Shown here: positions 9,263 to 16,568 of the stretch, one piece after another
Position numbering within the stretch: the first letter of the stretch is position 1
How the letters are laid out: each line of letters begins with the position of its first letter
Assembly (NCBI RefSeq): GCF_012272855.1
Contig: NZ_JAAXCQ010000015.1
Coordinates: 47,385 to 111,384, forward strand
DNA: 64,000 nucleotides
Direction: 5' to 3'
Origin: Arenibacter sp. 6A1
GTDB taxonomy: Bacteria; Bacteroidota; Bacteroidia; Flavobacteriales; Flavobacteriaceae
Translations under genes and position numbers: made by a program
The notes under the pieces: model-generated
What the model was told of the DNA's origin: nothing
What the model saw: the letters and a program-made list of their open reading frames with translations, nothing else
The model's database searches: none

Positions 9263-10306
9263 ATGAGTTATAAATTACAAATTCCGGAAGGGTATTGTCC
9301 GCAATTGAATATACAAGAGACAGAACAAGCGATTAAATTGATCAAAGACTTTTTTGAGCTTAGCCTATCTTCAGAATTAAGGTTAAGAAGAATCACTGCT
9401 CCTTTATTCGTAAAAAAAGGATCTGGAATTAATGATGATCTTAGTGGTATAGAACGACCTGTTACCTTCCCGATAAAGTCCATGAATGATGCGGAAGCTG
9501 AAATTGTTCATTCGCTTGCAAAATGGAAAAGGCTTGCTTTGGCACAATTAAAAATTGAGTCGGGATATGGTGTATATACAGATATGAATGCATTGCGTCC
9601 AGACGAAGTTTTTTCAAATATACACTCTATCTATGTAGATCAGTGGGATTGGGAAAGAGTAGTCAGTAATGAAGAAAGAACAGTTGATTTCCTAAAATAT
9701 ATTGTACGCAAGATTTATAGCATTTTTAGAAGAGTAGAATATGTTGTTTACGAGCGTTACCCTCATTTAAAGCCTGTACTTCCTGCAGAAATTACTTTTA
9801 TTCACACAGAGGAATTGGCAGAGCAGTATCCTGATCTTTCTTCCAAGGAAAGAGAAACAGCAGCGGCTAAAAAATATGGTGCCGTATTTATAATAGGAAT
9901 TGGAGGGGTACTCCCAGAGGGGAAAAAGCATGATGGAAGAGCTCCTGATTATGATGATTGGAGTACGGAAACCGAAAATGGTCTAAAGGGACTAAACGGA
10001 GATATCCTTCTTTGGAACCCTATGCTTGAAGAAGCCTTAGAGCTTTCATCTATGGGAATTCGCGTTGATAAAGATGCTTTAAATAAACAATTAGCGATTG
10101 AAGGTGCAGAGGATAGAAAAGAATTAATGTGGCATAAAATGCTTCTTAATGATGAGCTTCCATTGTCCATTGGAGGTGGAATAGGTCAATCCCGACTATG
10201 TATGTTCTTCCTGAAAAAAGCACATATTGGAGAGATTCAGACAAGTATCTGGCCCGAAGAAATGATTGAAGAATGTAAGCAAGGGAATATTCCAATTTTA
10301 TTCTAG
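9263..10306 (+). CDS. asnA: Aspartate--ammonia ligase (asparagine synthetase A)
   Basis: 347 aa, a class-II aaRS-like enzyme making asparagine from aspartate, ammonia and ATP. Family blocks are visible: ITAPLFVKKGSGINDDLSG, RPVTFPIKSM, LAQLKIESGYGVYTDMNALR, VDQWDWERV, GDILLWNPMLEEALELSSMG (motif 2-like) and the C-terminal SIGGGIGQSRLCMFFL (motif 3 with the conserved Arg). Length matches E. coli AsnA (330) plus the small insertions usual in Bacteroidota. It is monocistronic, with its own promoter at 9174-9204 and a terminator at 10333-10370. Use of ammonia rather than glutamine separates it from AsnB. Confidence 0.96.
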   Translation: MSYKLQIPEGYCPQLNIQETEQAIKLIKDFFELSLSSELRLRRITAPLFVKKGSGINDDLSGIERPVTFPIKSMNDAEAEIVHSLAKWKRLALAQLKIESGYGVYTDMNALRPDEVFSNIHSIYVDQWDWERVVSNEERTVDFLKYIVRKIYSIFRRVEYVVYERYPHLKPVLPAEITFIHTEELAEQYPDLSSKERETAAAKKYGAVFIIGIGGVLPEGKKHDGRAPDYDDWSTETENGLKGLNGDILLWNPMLEEALELSSMGIRVDKDALNKQLAIEGAEDRKELMWHKMLLNDELPLSIGGGIGQSRLCMFFLKKAHIGEIQTSIWPEEMIEECKQGNIPILF

Positions 10307-10332
10307 GGATCCCACGCTTTAAAACACCTATA

Positions 10333-10370
10333 AAATGGCTTCCGAAATAATTTTGGGAGCCATTTTTTTA
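10333..10370 (+). terminator. Rho-independent terminator of asnA
   Basis: AAAATGGCTTCC, an 11-nt loop, GGGAGCCATTTTTTT. Begins 27 bases after the asnA stop codon. Confidence 0.85.
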
Positions 10371-10559
10371 TTTAAATTTAGGATGTTTAATGCCTAGTCG
10401 TTAAGATGAATAGGAAATATAGAATTCTTCCTATTTAGATTCTCGAATATTTTTGCTTAAACCGAAAATCCTGGAAGTATTTGACATGATCCTTTTTGTT
10501 TTCAAAAAGAATGGGATTCACTTAATTCGGTTCGCTTATCTCAAATGTGCAATCCTTGG

Positions 10560-10855
10560 GAAGTATGGAAACCACAATTTGCTTGGCTTGTTATTTGGAT
10601 CTTGATTTCTAGGATTACGATTTCTCGTACCTCTAAATCGTGAACCAAAAAAGCATTCCTTAGCAAGCATGGTAGCAATAACCCGCTTGGTATGTTGGTA
10701 GGTTCTTGATTTCTAGGATTACGATTTCTCGTACCTCTAAATCGTGATCCAAAAAAGCATTCCTTAGCAAGCATGGTAGCAATAACCCGCTTGGTATGTT
10801 GGTAGGGTCTTGATTTCTAGGATTACGATTTCTCGTACCTCTAAATCGTGATCCC
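10560..10855. repeat. 104-bp tandem repeat with an internal hairpin
   Basis: CTTGATTTCTAGGATTACG recurs at 10601, 10705 and 10809, an exact 104-base period. Copies 1 and 2 are complete and nearly identical, copy 3 is cut after about 47 bases, and a degenerate part-copy lies at 10560-10600. Each unit carries GGATTACGATTT ... AAATCGTGATCC, an almost perfect 12-bp hairpin with an 11-nt loop. Frames open on the minus strand here are a by-product of the repetition. Confidence 0.9.
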
Positions 10856-10906
10856 TCCATCACCTCACCTGACAATAAAGCCCAAAATTGCTAAGGCAAT
10901 TTTAGT

Positions 10907-10966
10907 TTTTTTTATTTCAAATCATTTACGTGAACGTTGTTCACGACATATCTTGAAATAAAAAAA
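10907..10966. repeat. Nested palindrome upstream of the tRNA-Ser terminator
   Basis: Outer arms TTTTTTTATTTCAA (10907-10920) and TTGAAATAAAAAAA (10953-10966) are perfect 14-bp complements. Inside is CGTGAAC-GTT-GTTCACG (10929-10945), a perfect 7-bp inner stem. Just before it, AAAATTGC-TAA-GGCAATTTT (from 10884) is another hairpin followed by a T-run. Function unknown. Confidence 0.75.
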
Positions 10967-10994
10967 GCCCAATTTCTTTTCAGAAATCGGGCTT
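10960..10994 (-). terminator. Terminator of tRNA-Ser
   Basis: Read on the minus strand: GCCCGATTTCT, loop GAAA, AGAAATTGGGC, then a T-run. It lies about 10 bases past the tRNA 3' end. Confidence 0.8.
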
Positions 10995-11003
10995 TGCTCT
11001 AAG

Positions 11004-11088
11004 CGGAGAAAGAGGGATTCGAACCCCCGGAGGTGTGACCCTCAACAGTTTTCAAGACTGCCGCATTCGACCACTCTGCCATTTCTCC
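11004..11088 (-). tRNA. tRNA-Ser (anticodon TGA)
   Basis: 85-nt class II tRNA. Acceptor GGAGAAA (minus 11088-11082) pairs with TTTCTCC, followed by discriminator G at 11004. D-arm begins TGGCAGAGTGGTCGAATG; the anticodon loop CTTGAAA gives TGA, reading UCN codons. A long variable arm (GTTGAGGGTCACACCTCC) and the T-loop GGTTCGAATCC are present. CCA is not encoded. Confidence 0.95.
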
Positions 11089-11526
11089 TTGAGTGTCTCA
11101 TCAACTATGCGCTGATTGCGGGTGCAAATATAGGGACCTTTTCTGAATCACAAAGCATTTTTATAGCTTTTTTTGAAAAAAATATATAGTGTACTGATAT
11201 ACAGACTATAAAAATTTGTCTCATTGATTAATTTGGCTAACTCCCAATAAAATGCAGGAGCAAGGGAGGTTTGGTTTAATGTTTTCACACTTTGAAAAGT
11301 GTATAAAACAATAATATGCCCCTAGTTTTTGTGGTCGTTTTTAGCTTTATTGAATCTCACCTATGTAATTACAAAATACTGGCCGACTTGAGTCACTATA
11401 TTCCCGAAAATATAGCTGTAATGTTAGCCTTTGAGTCAACTATATCTTAGATGTCCGTAGGGGTAGTTGCAATTATGGCGGGTATTCTTGTGTTCATTAG
11501 TGGTTATTGCATAATATAAAATAGGG
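11089..11526. other. Intergenic stretch; possible tiny ORFs, nothing certain
   Basis: 438 bases between tRNA-Ser and the 3' end of rtcB. It holds the tRNA promoter, a perfect ACACTTT/AAAGTGT hairpin near 11286-11301, and one plus-strand frame split by a stop: a 44-codon ORF at 11316-11450, then ATG at once for a 22-codon hydrophobic ORF (11451-11519). They may be the relic of one membrane protein, but no family is recognised. Confidence 0.3.
11125..11154 (-). promoter_or_regulatory. Bacteroidota-type promoter for tRNA-Ser
   Basis: On the minus strand TTTG (11154-11151), 18-nt spacer, TATATTTG (11132-11125) followed by CA: a full match to TTTG-N-TAnnTTTG. It lies 37 bases before the tRNA 5' end. 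Confidence 0.75.
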
Positions 11527-12975
11527 CTATCCTTTGATGACTGCGATCGGATGCAATTTAGCCACTTTCTTTGCGATACCTGAATCGCTAACTGTCTGGA
11601 CTACCATATTGACATCTTTGTAGGCTATTGGTGCTTCTTCGGCAATTCCTTTATAGGAACCTGCAGTTACAAAAATGCCTTTTTCTTTAAGTTGTTCCTG
11701 TAGTACAGGTGCATTCACTTGCTTCTTGGCGGCAGTACGGGATAATCGTCTTCCAGCACCATGGCAACAAGAGCCAAAGGTCAATTCTTCGCTTTTTGGG
11801 GTGCCAGCCAATACATAAGAACAAGTGCCCATACTGCCAGGGATTATAACGGGTTGCCCTACGGTTTTATAGTCTTGAGGCAATTCTTTAAATCCTGGGC
11901 CAAAGGCTCTAGTTGCCCCTTTGCGATGAACAATAAGTTGTGCTTGCGCTCCATGGACCACATGTGTTTCAATTTTGGCGATATTGTGGGCTAGGTCGTA
12001 CATTAATTTTAAAGGCTCAGTATTGGAACTAAAGATGTTTGTCCATGCTTTTCTTGCCTCCCATGAAATGATTTCTCTATTACACCAGGCATAGTTGGCT
12101 GCCGCACACATGGCCTTAAAATAATTCTGACCTTCTATGGAGTTGAAGGGGACACATGCAAGTTCTCTATCGGGCACTTGCATATCATATTTCGGCATGG
12201 CCGAGATTATTTGCTTAATAGCGTCTGTGGCTATTTGGTGTCCCAATCCACGGGACCCGGTGTGTATCATGACCACCAATTGGTCTTTGAAAAGTCCGTA
12301 TGCCTGGGCGATCGTTTCATCATATACCTCCTCTACATAATCGACCTCAACAAAATGGTTTCCAGAACCAATAGTCCCCAGTTGATCGGCACCTCTTTTT
12401 TTTGCCATTGCTGAGACTAAGGAAGGATCGGCATTTACAAGTCTCCCATTACTTTCCATATATTCCAGCTCTTCTTTTTTCCCATATCCCTTCTCTACAG
12501 CCCATTCAGCGCCCTTAAGTAATACTTGGTCCATTTCTTGATCAGAAATTCTTATTTGGCCGCCTTTTCCCATTCCTGAAGGAATCTGTGCGTACAATTC
12601 TTTAGACAGGGCTTCCGTTTTACCTTTAATGTCATCCCTTTTTAGGTTCGATGTCAACAAACGCACCCCGCAATTAATGTCATAACCGATACCGCCGGGA
12701 GATATAGCTCCCTCAGGGAATATAGTGGCCGCGACGCCACCGATGGGAAAACCATAACCTTCGTGAACATCGGGCATCACTAGAGAGGTGCCTTTTATTC
12801 CCGGCAAGGAGGCAACATTGACTAACTGTGCCAATGACCTATCTCCCATGATGTCATCGAGCAAGGGTTCGGAAGCCAGCACCCTTGCAGGGACTCGCAT
12901 TGCTGGCCTGAAAGATTTTGGGATCTCCCATATATAATCGGTGATCTTATTGATGTCTGTTTTGTAAATTTTCAT
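11527..12975 (-). CDS. rtcB: RNA-splicing ligase RtcB
   Basis: 482 aa. GTP- and Mn-dependent ligase joining 2',3'-cyclic phosphate (or 3'-phosphate) and 5'-OH RNA ends. Visible signatures: VMPDVHEGYGFPIGGVAA, GGIGYDINCGVRLL (metal-binding Asp and Cys), GTIGSGNHFVEV, MIHTGSRGLGHQIA, and near the C-terminus SCCHGAGRRLSRT with the guanylylated His region. All key residues appear present. It is the last gene of a three-gene minus-strand unit (methyltransferase, archease, rtcB), starting 3 bp after the archease stop. Archease is the known RtcB activator, so the pair works together in tRNA or RNA repair. Confidence 0.96.
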   Translation of the reverse strand: MKIYKTDINKITDYIWEIPKSFRPAMRVPARVLASEPLLDDIMGDRSLAQLVNVASLPGIKGTSLVMPDVHEGYGFPIGGVAATIFPEGAISPGGIGYDINCGVRLLTSNLKRDDIKGKTEALSKELYAQIPSGMGKGGQIRISDQEMDQVLLKGAEWAVEKGYGKKEELEYMESNGRLVNADPSLVSAMAKKRGADQLGTIGSGNHFVEVDYVEEVYDETIAQAYGLFKDQLVVMIHTGSRGLGHQIATDAIKQIISAMPKYDMQVPDRELACVPFNSIEGQNYFKAMCAAANYAWCNREIISWEARKAWTNIFSSNTEPLKLMYDLAHNIAKIETHVVHGAQAQLIVHRKGATRAFGPGFKELPQDYKTVGQPVIIPGSMGTCSYVLAGTPKSEELTFGSCCHGAGRRLSRTAAKKQVNAPVLQEQLKEKGIFVTAGSYKGIAEEAPIAYKDVNMVVQTVSDSGIAKKVAKLHPIAVIKG

Positions 12976-12978
12976 TTT

Positions 12979-13392
12979 TTAAATATCAAAAACGACCATA
13001 GTTTCCCAATGCCCATCCTTATTTTTAAATATATCGGCCTCGTGGTAGGTTACTGCTTTTATTTCCTCATCAAAACCATAGACATGCTTCCCGTATATTT
13101 CGGCAATTGTTTTTGTAGGGGTAAATTCTATAAAAGTCACTTTGCAAAATATCCCTTTTTCGGTATAGGAAACAGAAAGCACTTCGGACAAGAAATCAAT
13201 AAGCAAGCAAGTAGGATCCGAAGCTGTAATTTCAATTTTTAACTTTCGATCGTAAGGGATGTCCTGAAGGCAAAACTTTTCCTTTAAAATATTCCCCATT
13301 CCTATAATTCCCACATGAAAAAGTTCCTGTAAATGAACAGCTGTAATCCTCATCCGTATGTCGGCAGTATGGGGAAGGTATTCTACTTTCAT
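12979..13392 (-). CDS. Archease (RtcB activator)
   Basis: 137 aa, typical archease length. Starts MKVEYLPHTADIRMRI, matching the archease N-terminus (hTADi.i.), and contains LLIDFLSEVLSV and the C-terminal acidic pattern IKAVTYHEADIF where the metal-coordinating residues sit. Archease speeds RtcB guanylylation and allows multiple turnover (known for the family). Its start overlaps the methyltransferase stop by 4 bp and its stop is 3 bp before rtcB, so translation is coupled. Confidence 0.93.
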   Translation of the reverse strand: MKVEYLPHTADIRMRITAVHLQELFHVGIIGMGNILKEKFCLQDIPYDRKLKIEITASDPTCLLIDFLSEVLSVSYTEKGIFCKVTFIEFTPTKTIAEIYGKHVYGFDEEIKAVTYHEADIFKNKDGHWETMVVFDI

Positions 13393-14027
13393 TTTTTGGT
13401 CGCTTTCACCACAACAAAAGATCCTTCTCCATGGCCGGGTTTCGGCATTTGTACATTTTCTATTTCCTCTAAATCGCCAAAAAGTGTCTGGTTGAACTCT
13501 AGATCTTTGAACCCCGCTTCCTTCAACAAGGTCTGGATGCGATCTACAGTATAAAAATTAGCCTTTGCATAGAAGGTGCTTTGTTTCCGTTTTTCGATAT
13601 ACTGTGTGGCTACGCTTCTTTCTTTATCCAAAAATCCGATCAAAACAGCGCCTTTGTGCTTTAATACCCTATAGGCTTCCGATAGGGCGTCTTTTATGTC
13701 ATTTAAATGGCAAATAGTGACAAAAAGTACAAAGTCGAATTGAAGATCACCATACTTAAGTCGCTCCGCGGTTCCTTCGATAACTTCGACCCCTCTTTTT
13801 ATAGCCTTTTGTGCCATGGCCCTTGAAGGCTCCACACCTTCTTTAATTCCTAAAGGGACGGAAAATTTTCCGGTTCCTAGGCCTACCTCAATGCCTTTTA
13901 TATTTTCAGGTAGTTTGGATAATTGCTCCCTAATAGCAATAAGCTCTGATTCATATACCTCGGAATGGTCATCGTACCATTTTTCGTATTCTTCAACATG
14001 TCTATTAAATATTTCTGCTTGTGTCAT
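13389..14027 (-). CDS. Class I SAM-dependent methyltransferase
   Basis: 212 aa. Motif I is IEVGLGTGKFSVPLGI (about residue 45-60), followed by the motif II/III acid loop and FDFVLFVTICHLNDIKDAL (motif IV) and KGAVLIGFLDKERS (motif VI region). Resembles UbiE/COQ5-type small-molecule methyltransferases. The substrate is unknown. It is the first gene of the archease-rtcB operon with a 4-bp overlap, so a role with RNA repair is possible but is an inference from position only. Confidence 0.85.
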   Translation of the reverse strand: MTQAEIFNRHVEEYEKWYDDHSEVYESELIAIREQLSKLPENIKGIEVGLGTGKFSVPLGIKEGVEPSRAMAQKAIKRGVEVIEGTAERLKYGDLQFDFVLFVTICHLNDIKDALSEAYRVLKHKGAVLIGFLDKERSVATQYIEKRKQSTFYAKANFYTVDRIQTLLKEAGFKDLEFNQTLFGDLEEIENVQMPKPGHGEGSFVVVKATKK

Positions 14028-14566
14028 TGTCTTTTAATTTTATTGTTTGCTTAAGGTCTTTATAGTTAGTGTTTTATGAAATGACAAATATCAATAAGCG
14101 CTAACTTTAACATTTAAATAGGAGCTCTTCTGCACATCGTTTACGAGTACCTAGACCTAGTGCGGTTGTTTTGAAAATTTAAAAGGTAAAGGAGCAGTTA
14201 TTTATAATAATGAAAGCAGGGCATGTATAAGGGATGTGCATCTGATTACTTATAAGAACTATAAAGATAGTTTACTGTTGTTGGTCCTTTTTTTTCTTAT
14301 AGATTATGGGAAAATGAATCTGTGGTTGTTGAAAAATCTGCTAAGAACAGTTTCTAGTGCGAGATGTCTTAGTACTTTTAAGGGGGGAATAGGGCATGAA
14401 ACAAGGAAATAAACTTAACTTTGGCTATCAGACTTATTGCAGTTGCTGATTCAGCTTGCTAACAGCAATAAGGTCAAGGTAGTGATGCCTGATAACCACT
14501 ATAAACAATAATGTTATTTTTTAGAGGTTATATAAATTATGTGTTAATTAAAAAAAGGGATTTACA
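14028..14566. other. Intergenic stretch with a long hairpin, no supported gene
   Basis: 539 bases between divergent units. CTTATTGCAGTT (14433-14444) faces AACAGCAATAAG (14461-14472): 11 of 12 positions pair, with one A-A mismatch, and an outer TATCAG/CTGATA arm adds to the structure. A plus-strand frame around 14190-14400 has no start codon. Confidence 0.45.
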
Positions 14567-15202
14567 TTGGATGTCATAAAAAAACTGGAATGGCGGTACG
14601 CGGTAAAAAAATTTGATGAAGACAAATTATTGTCCGAAGAAAAATTGAATAAGCTTATACAGGCTTTTAATTTAACGGCAACTTCCTATGGTTTACAACC
14701 TATTAAGCTATTGGTAGTTCAGAATAAAGAGCTGCAAAAAAAATTAATGACCCATTCTTTTGGGCAACAACAGGTGGCACAGGCTTCTCACGTCTTTGTG
14801 ATCTGTATAGAAAAACATATCAACGCGGAGTATATCCATAACTATTTTAACAGGGTTAAGCAGCTTCGAAATACCGAGGATGAAATTCTAAATCCTTTTA
14901 AAGGAGCTTTGATTGAGAGTTTTTCTAAAAAGGAAATCAACGAGGTTCGAAACTGGGCCACTAACCAAGCTTATTTGGCTCTCGGTACCTTGATGACTGT
15001 TTGTGCTATTGAGGATATTGACGCATGCCCAATGGAGGGCTTTGATCCTGCGTCCTACGATATAGCCTTAGGTCTTAAAGAAAAGGAGTTAACCTCGGTA
15101 TTGGCACTGCCGGTAGGATATAGGGCTCAAGATGATATGTTTGCTACCTTAAAGAAGGTTCGGAAGGAATTAGACGAAAGTGTTATTCGTATTTCTGAAT
15201 AA
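14567..15202 (+). CDS. NAD(P)H-dependent nitroreductase family oxidoreductase
   Basis: 211 aa with a TTG start (14567), supported by AAAAAAGGGA 7-16 bases upstream and by alignment of MDVIKKLEWRYAVKKFDEDK with NfsB-type N-termini (W-R-Y-A-x-K-x-F-D). Other blocks: FNLTATSYGLQPIKLLVVQN (FMN contact), SHVFVICIEK, NWATNQAYLALGTLMTVCAIEDIDACPMEGFD and ALPVGYRAQDD. It should bind FMN and reduce quinones, nitro compounds or similar substrates. It is followed after 50 bp by the KdnA-like gene; a shared transcript is possible. Confidence 0.9.
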   Translation: MDVIKKLEWRYAVKKFDEDKLLSEEKLNKLIQAFNLTATSYGLQPIKLLVVQNKELQKKLMTHSFGQQQVAQASHVFVICIEKHINAEYIHNYFNRVKQLRNTEDEILNPFKGALIESFSKKEINEVRNWATNQAYLALGTLMTVCAIEDIDACPMEGFDPASYDIALGLKEKELTSVLALPVGYRAQDDMFATLKKVRKELDESVIRISE

Positions 15203-15252
15203 TCCCCTAATTTTAATAACCCACCATTCATTAATAAAAAAATATAATATAT

Positions 15253-16482
15253 ATGCCAGGTTTTGAACTTTTTGGAGATAAGGAACGCGCTCAAGTAAAC
15301 GATGTTCTAGATTCAGGGGTGCTGATGCGATACGGATTTGATGGTATGCGCCAAGGCCATTGGAAAGCCAAGGAGTTAGAGCAGGCCTTGGAGAAGCGGA
15401 TGCAGGTAAACCATGCCCAATTGGTCAGTAGTGGTACTGCCGCTTTAACGGTTGCCTTAAGTGTTGCCAAGGTAGGGGCGGGGGACGAGGTGATACTTCC
15501 TACTTTTACCTTTGTAGCTAGTTTTGAAGCGGTGTTGTCCGTTGGGGCCATTCCTATTTTGGTAGATGTAGACGATACCCTGACCTTGGATCCGGAGGCG
15601 GTAGAAAAGGCAATTACCAAAAAAACCAAGGTGATTATGCCTGTCCATATGTGCGGCTCTATGGCCGATATGGCGCCTTTAAAAGCCCTTTGTGATACAC
15701 ACGGCCTGATATTGCTAGAAGATGCTTGTCAGGCAATAGGAGGTTCTTATCAGGGGAAATCCCTAGGGAGCTATGGAGATTTAGGATGCTTTTCGTTTGA
15801 TTATGTAAAGACCATTACTTGTGGCGAAGGGGGAGCTGTAATTACCAATAATGAAACCTATGCGATACGTGCAGACCAATTTTCCGATCATGGGCACGAC
15901 CATATAGGAAAGGATAGGGGAGCGGAGAGTCACCCAATTTTGGGATATAACTACCGAATTTCCGAGCTTCATGCTGCCGTTGGTCTGGCACAGATCAGTC
16001 GGCTTGACGATATTCTAGCAATACAAAAAAGAAATTATACCATTCTAAAAACGGCTTTGGAACAAATCACCGGGCTTGGCTTTAGAAGAATCCCCGAAGG
16101 TGGAGTGGAAAATTATTCCTTTTTGAATTTTTACCTTCCTTCTGAGAACATGGCCAGAAAAGCCGCGACAGATTTGTCGGGAGCAGGCGTAGATGGTTGC
16201 TTTTATTGGTTCGATAATAATTGGCATTACTATAAGAAATGGGAACATTTAAAGGATTTAAAAAGTCTAGGACCAGTATCGGACCAGGTAATAAAAGGCC
16301 TACCCGATTACCATAATGCCGATTTTTCAAAATCTGATCATTGGGTAGGACGAAATATTTCTTGTCTGATCAAACTAAACTGGAGTCTTGAGGAAGTGGA
16401 AGAAAGAGCTCAGAAAATGGCTGCTGTTATAAAGACCTTAATAGAAGATCATAGCGTAGCGGAATCTAAAATGAAGGGATAA
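15253..16482 (+). CDS. kdnA: KdnA-like aminotransferase (8-amino-3,8-dideoxy-octulosonate synthesis), DegT/DnrJ fold
   Basis: 409 aa, fold type I PLP enzyme of the DegT/DnrJ/EryC1/StrS family. PLP Lys lies in FSFDYVKTITCGEGGAVITN. The opening MPGFELFGDKER, the block FSDHGHDHIGKDRGAESHPI and GVDGCFYWFDNNWHYYKKWEH are, as I recall them, near-identical to Shewanella KdnA, which transfers an amino group to 8-oxo-Kdo to give Kdo8N for lipid A. The specific match reaches well beyond generic DegT motifs. The partner oxidase gene kdnB is not adjacent here, and none is seen in the window. It shares a terminator (16511-16539) with ribBA on the other strand. Confidence 0.82.
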   Translation: MPGFELFGDKERAQVNDVLDSGVLMRYGFDGMRQGHWKAKELEQALEKRMQVNHAQLVSSGTAALTVALSVAKVGAGDEVILPTFTFVASFEAVLSVGAIPILVDVDDTLTLDPEAVEKAITKKTKVIMPVHMCGSMADMAPLKALCDTHGLILLEDACQAIGGSYQGKSLGSYGDLGCFSFDYVKTITCGEGGAVITNNETYAIRADQFSDHGHDHIGKDRGAESHPILGYNYRISELHAAVGLAQISRLDDILAIQKRNYTILKTALEQITGLGFRRIPEGGVENYSFLNFYLPSENMARKAATDLSGAGVDGCFYWFDNNWHYYKKWEHLKDLKSLGPVSDQVIKGLPDYHNADFSKSDHWVGRNISCLIKLNWSLEEVEERAQKMAAVIKTLIEDHSVAESKMKG

Positions 16483-16510
16483 GATATTTTACGTATAAAA
16501 TACATCACAA

Positions 16511-16539
16511 AAAAAGGATAGCGTTAGGCTATCCTTTTT
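16511..16539. terminator. Bidirectional terminator between kdnA and ribBA
   Basis: AAAAAGGATAGC, loop GTTAG, GCTATCCTTTTT: a perfect 12-bp stem with A-run and T-run, placed between convergent genes. Confidence 0.88.
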
Positions 16540-16568
16540 TTGTGTGTAAAGTGTGTATGTCTTATTTC

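Noticed and set aside
10560..10855. Possible CRISPR array
   Set aside because: Units are contiguous 104-bp tandem copies with no unique spacers, and no cas genes are present.
10541..10875. Overlapping minus-strand frames with repeated peptide
   Set aside because: They arise from the 104-bp tandem repeat; the period is not a multiple of three, so the copies fall in different frames.
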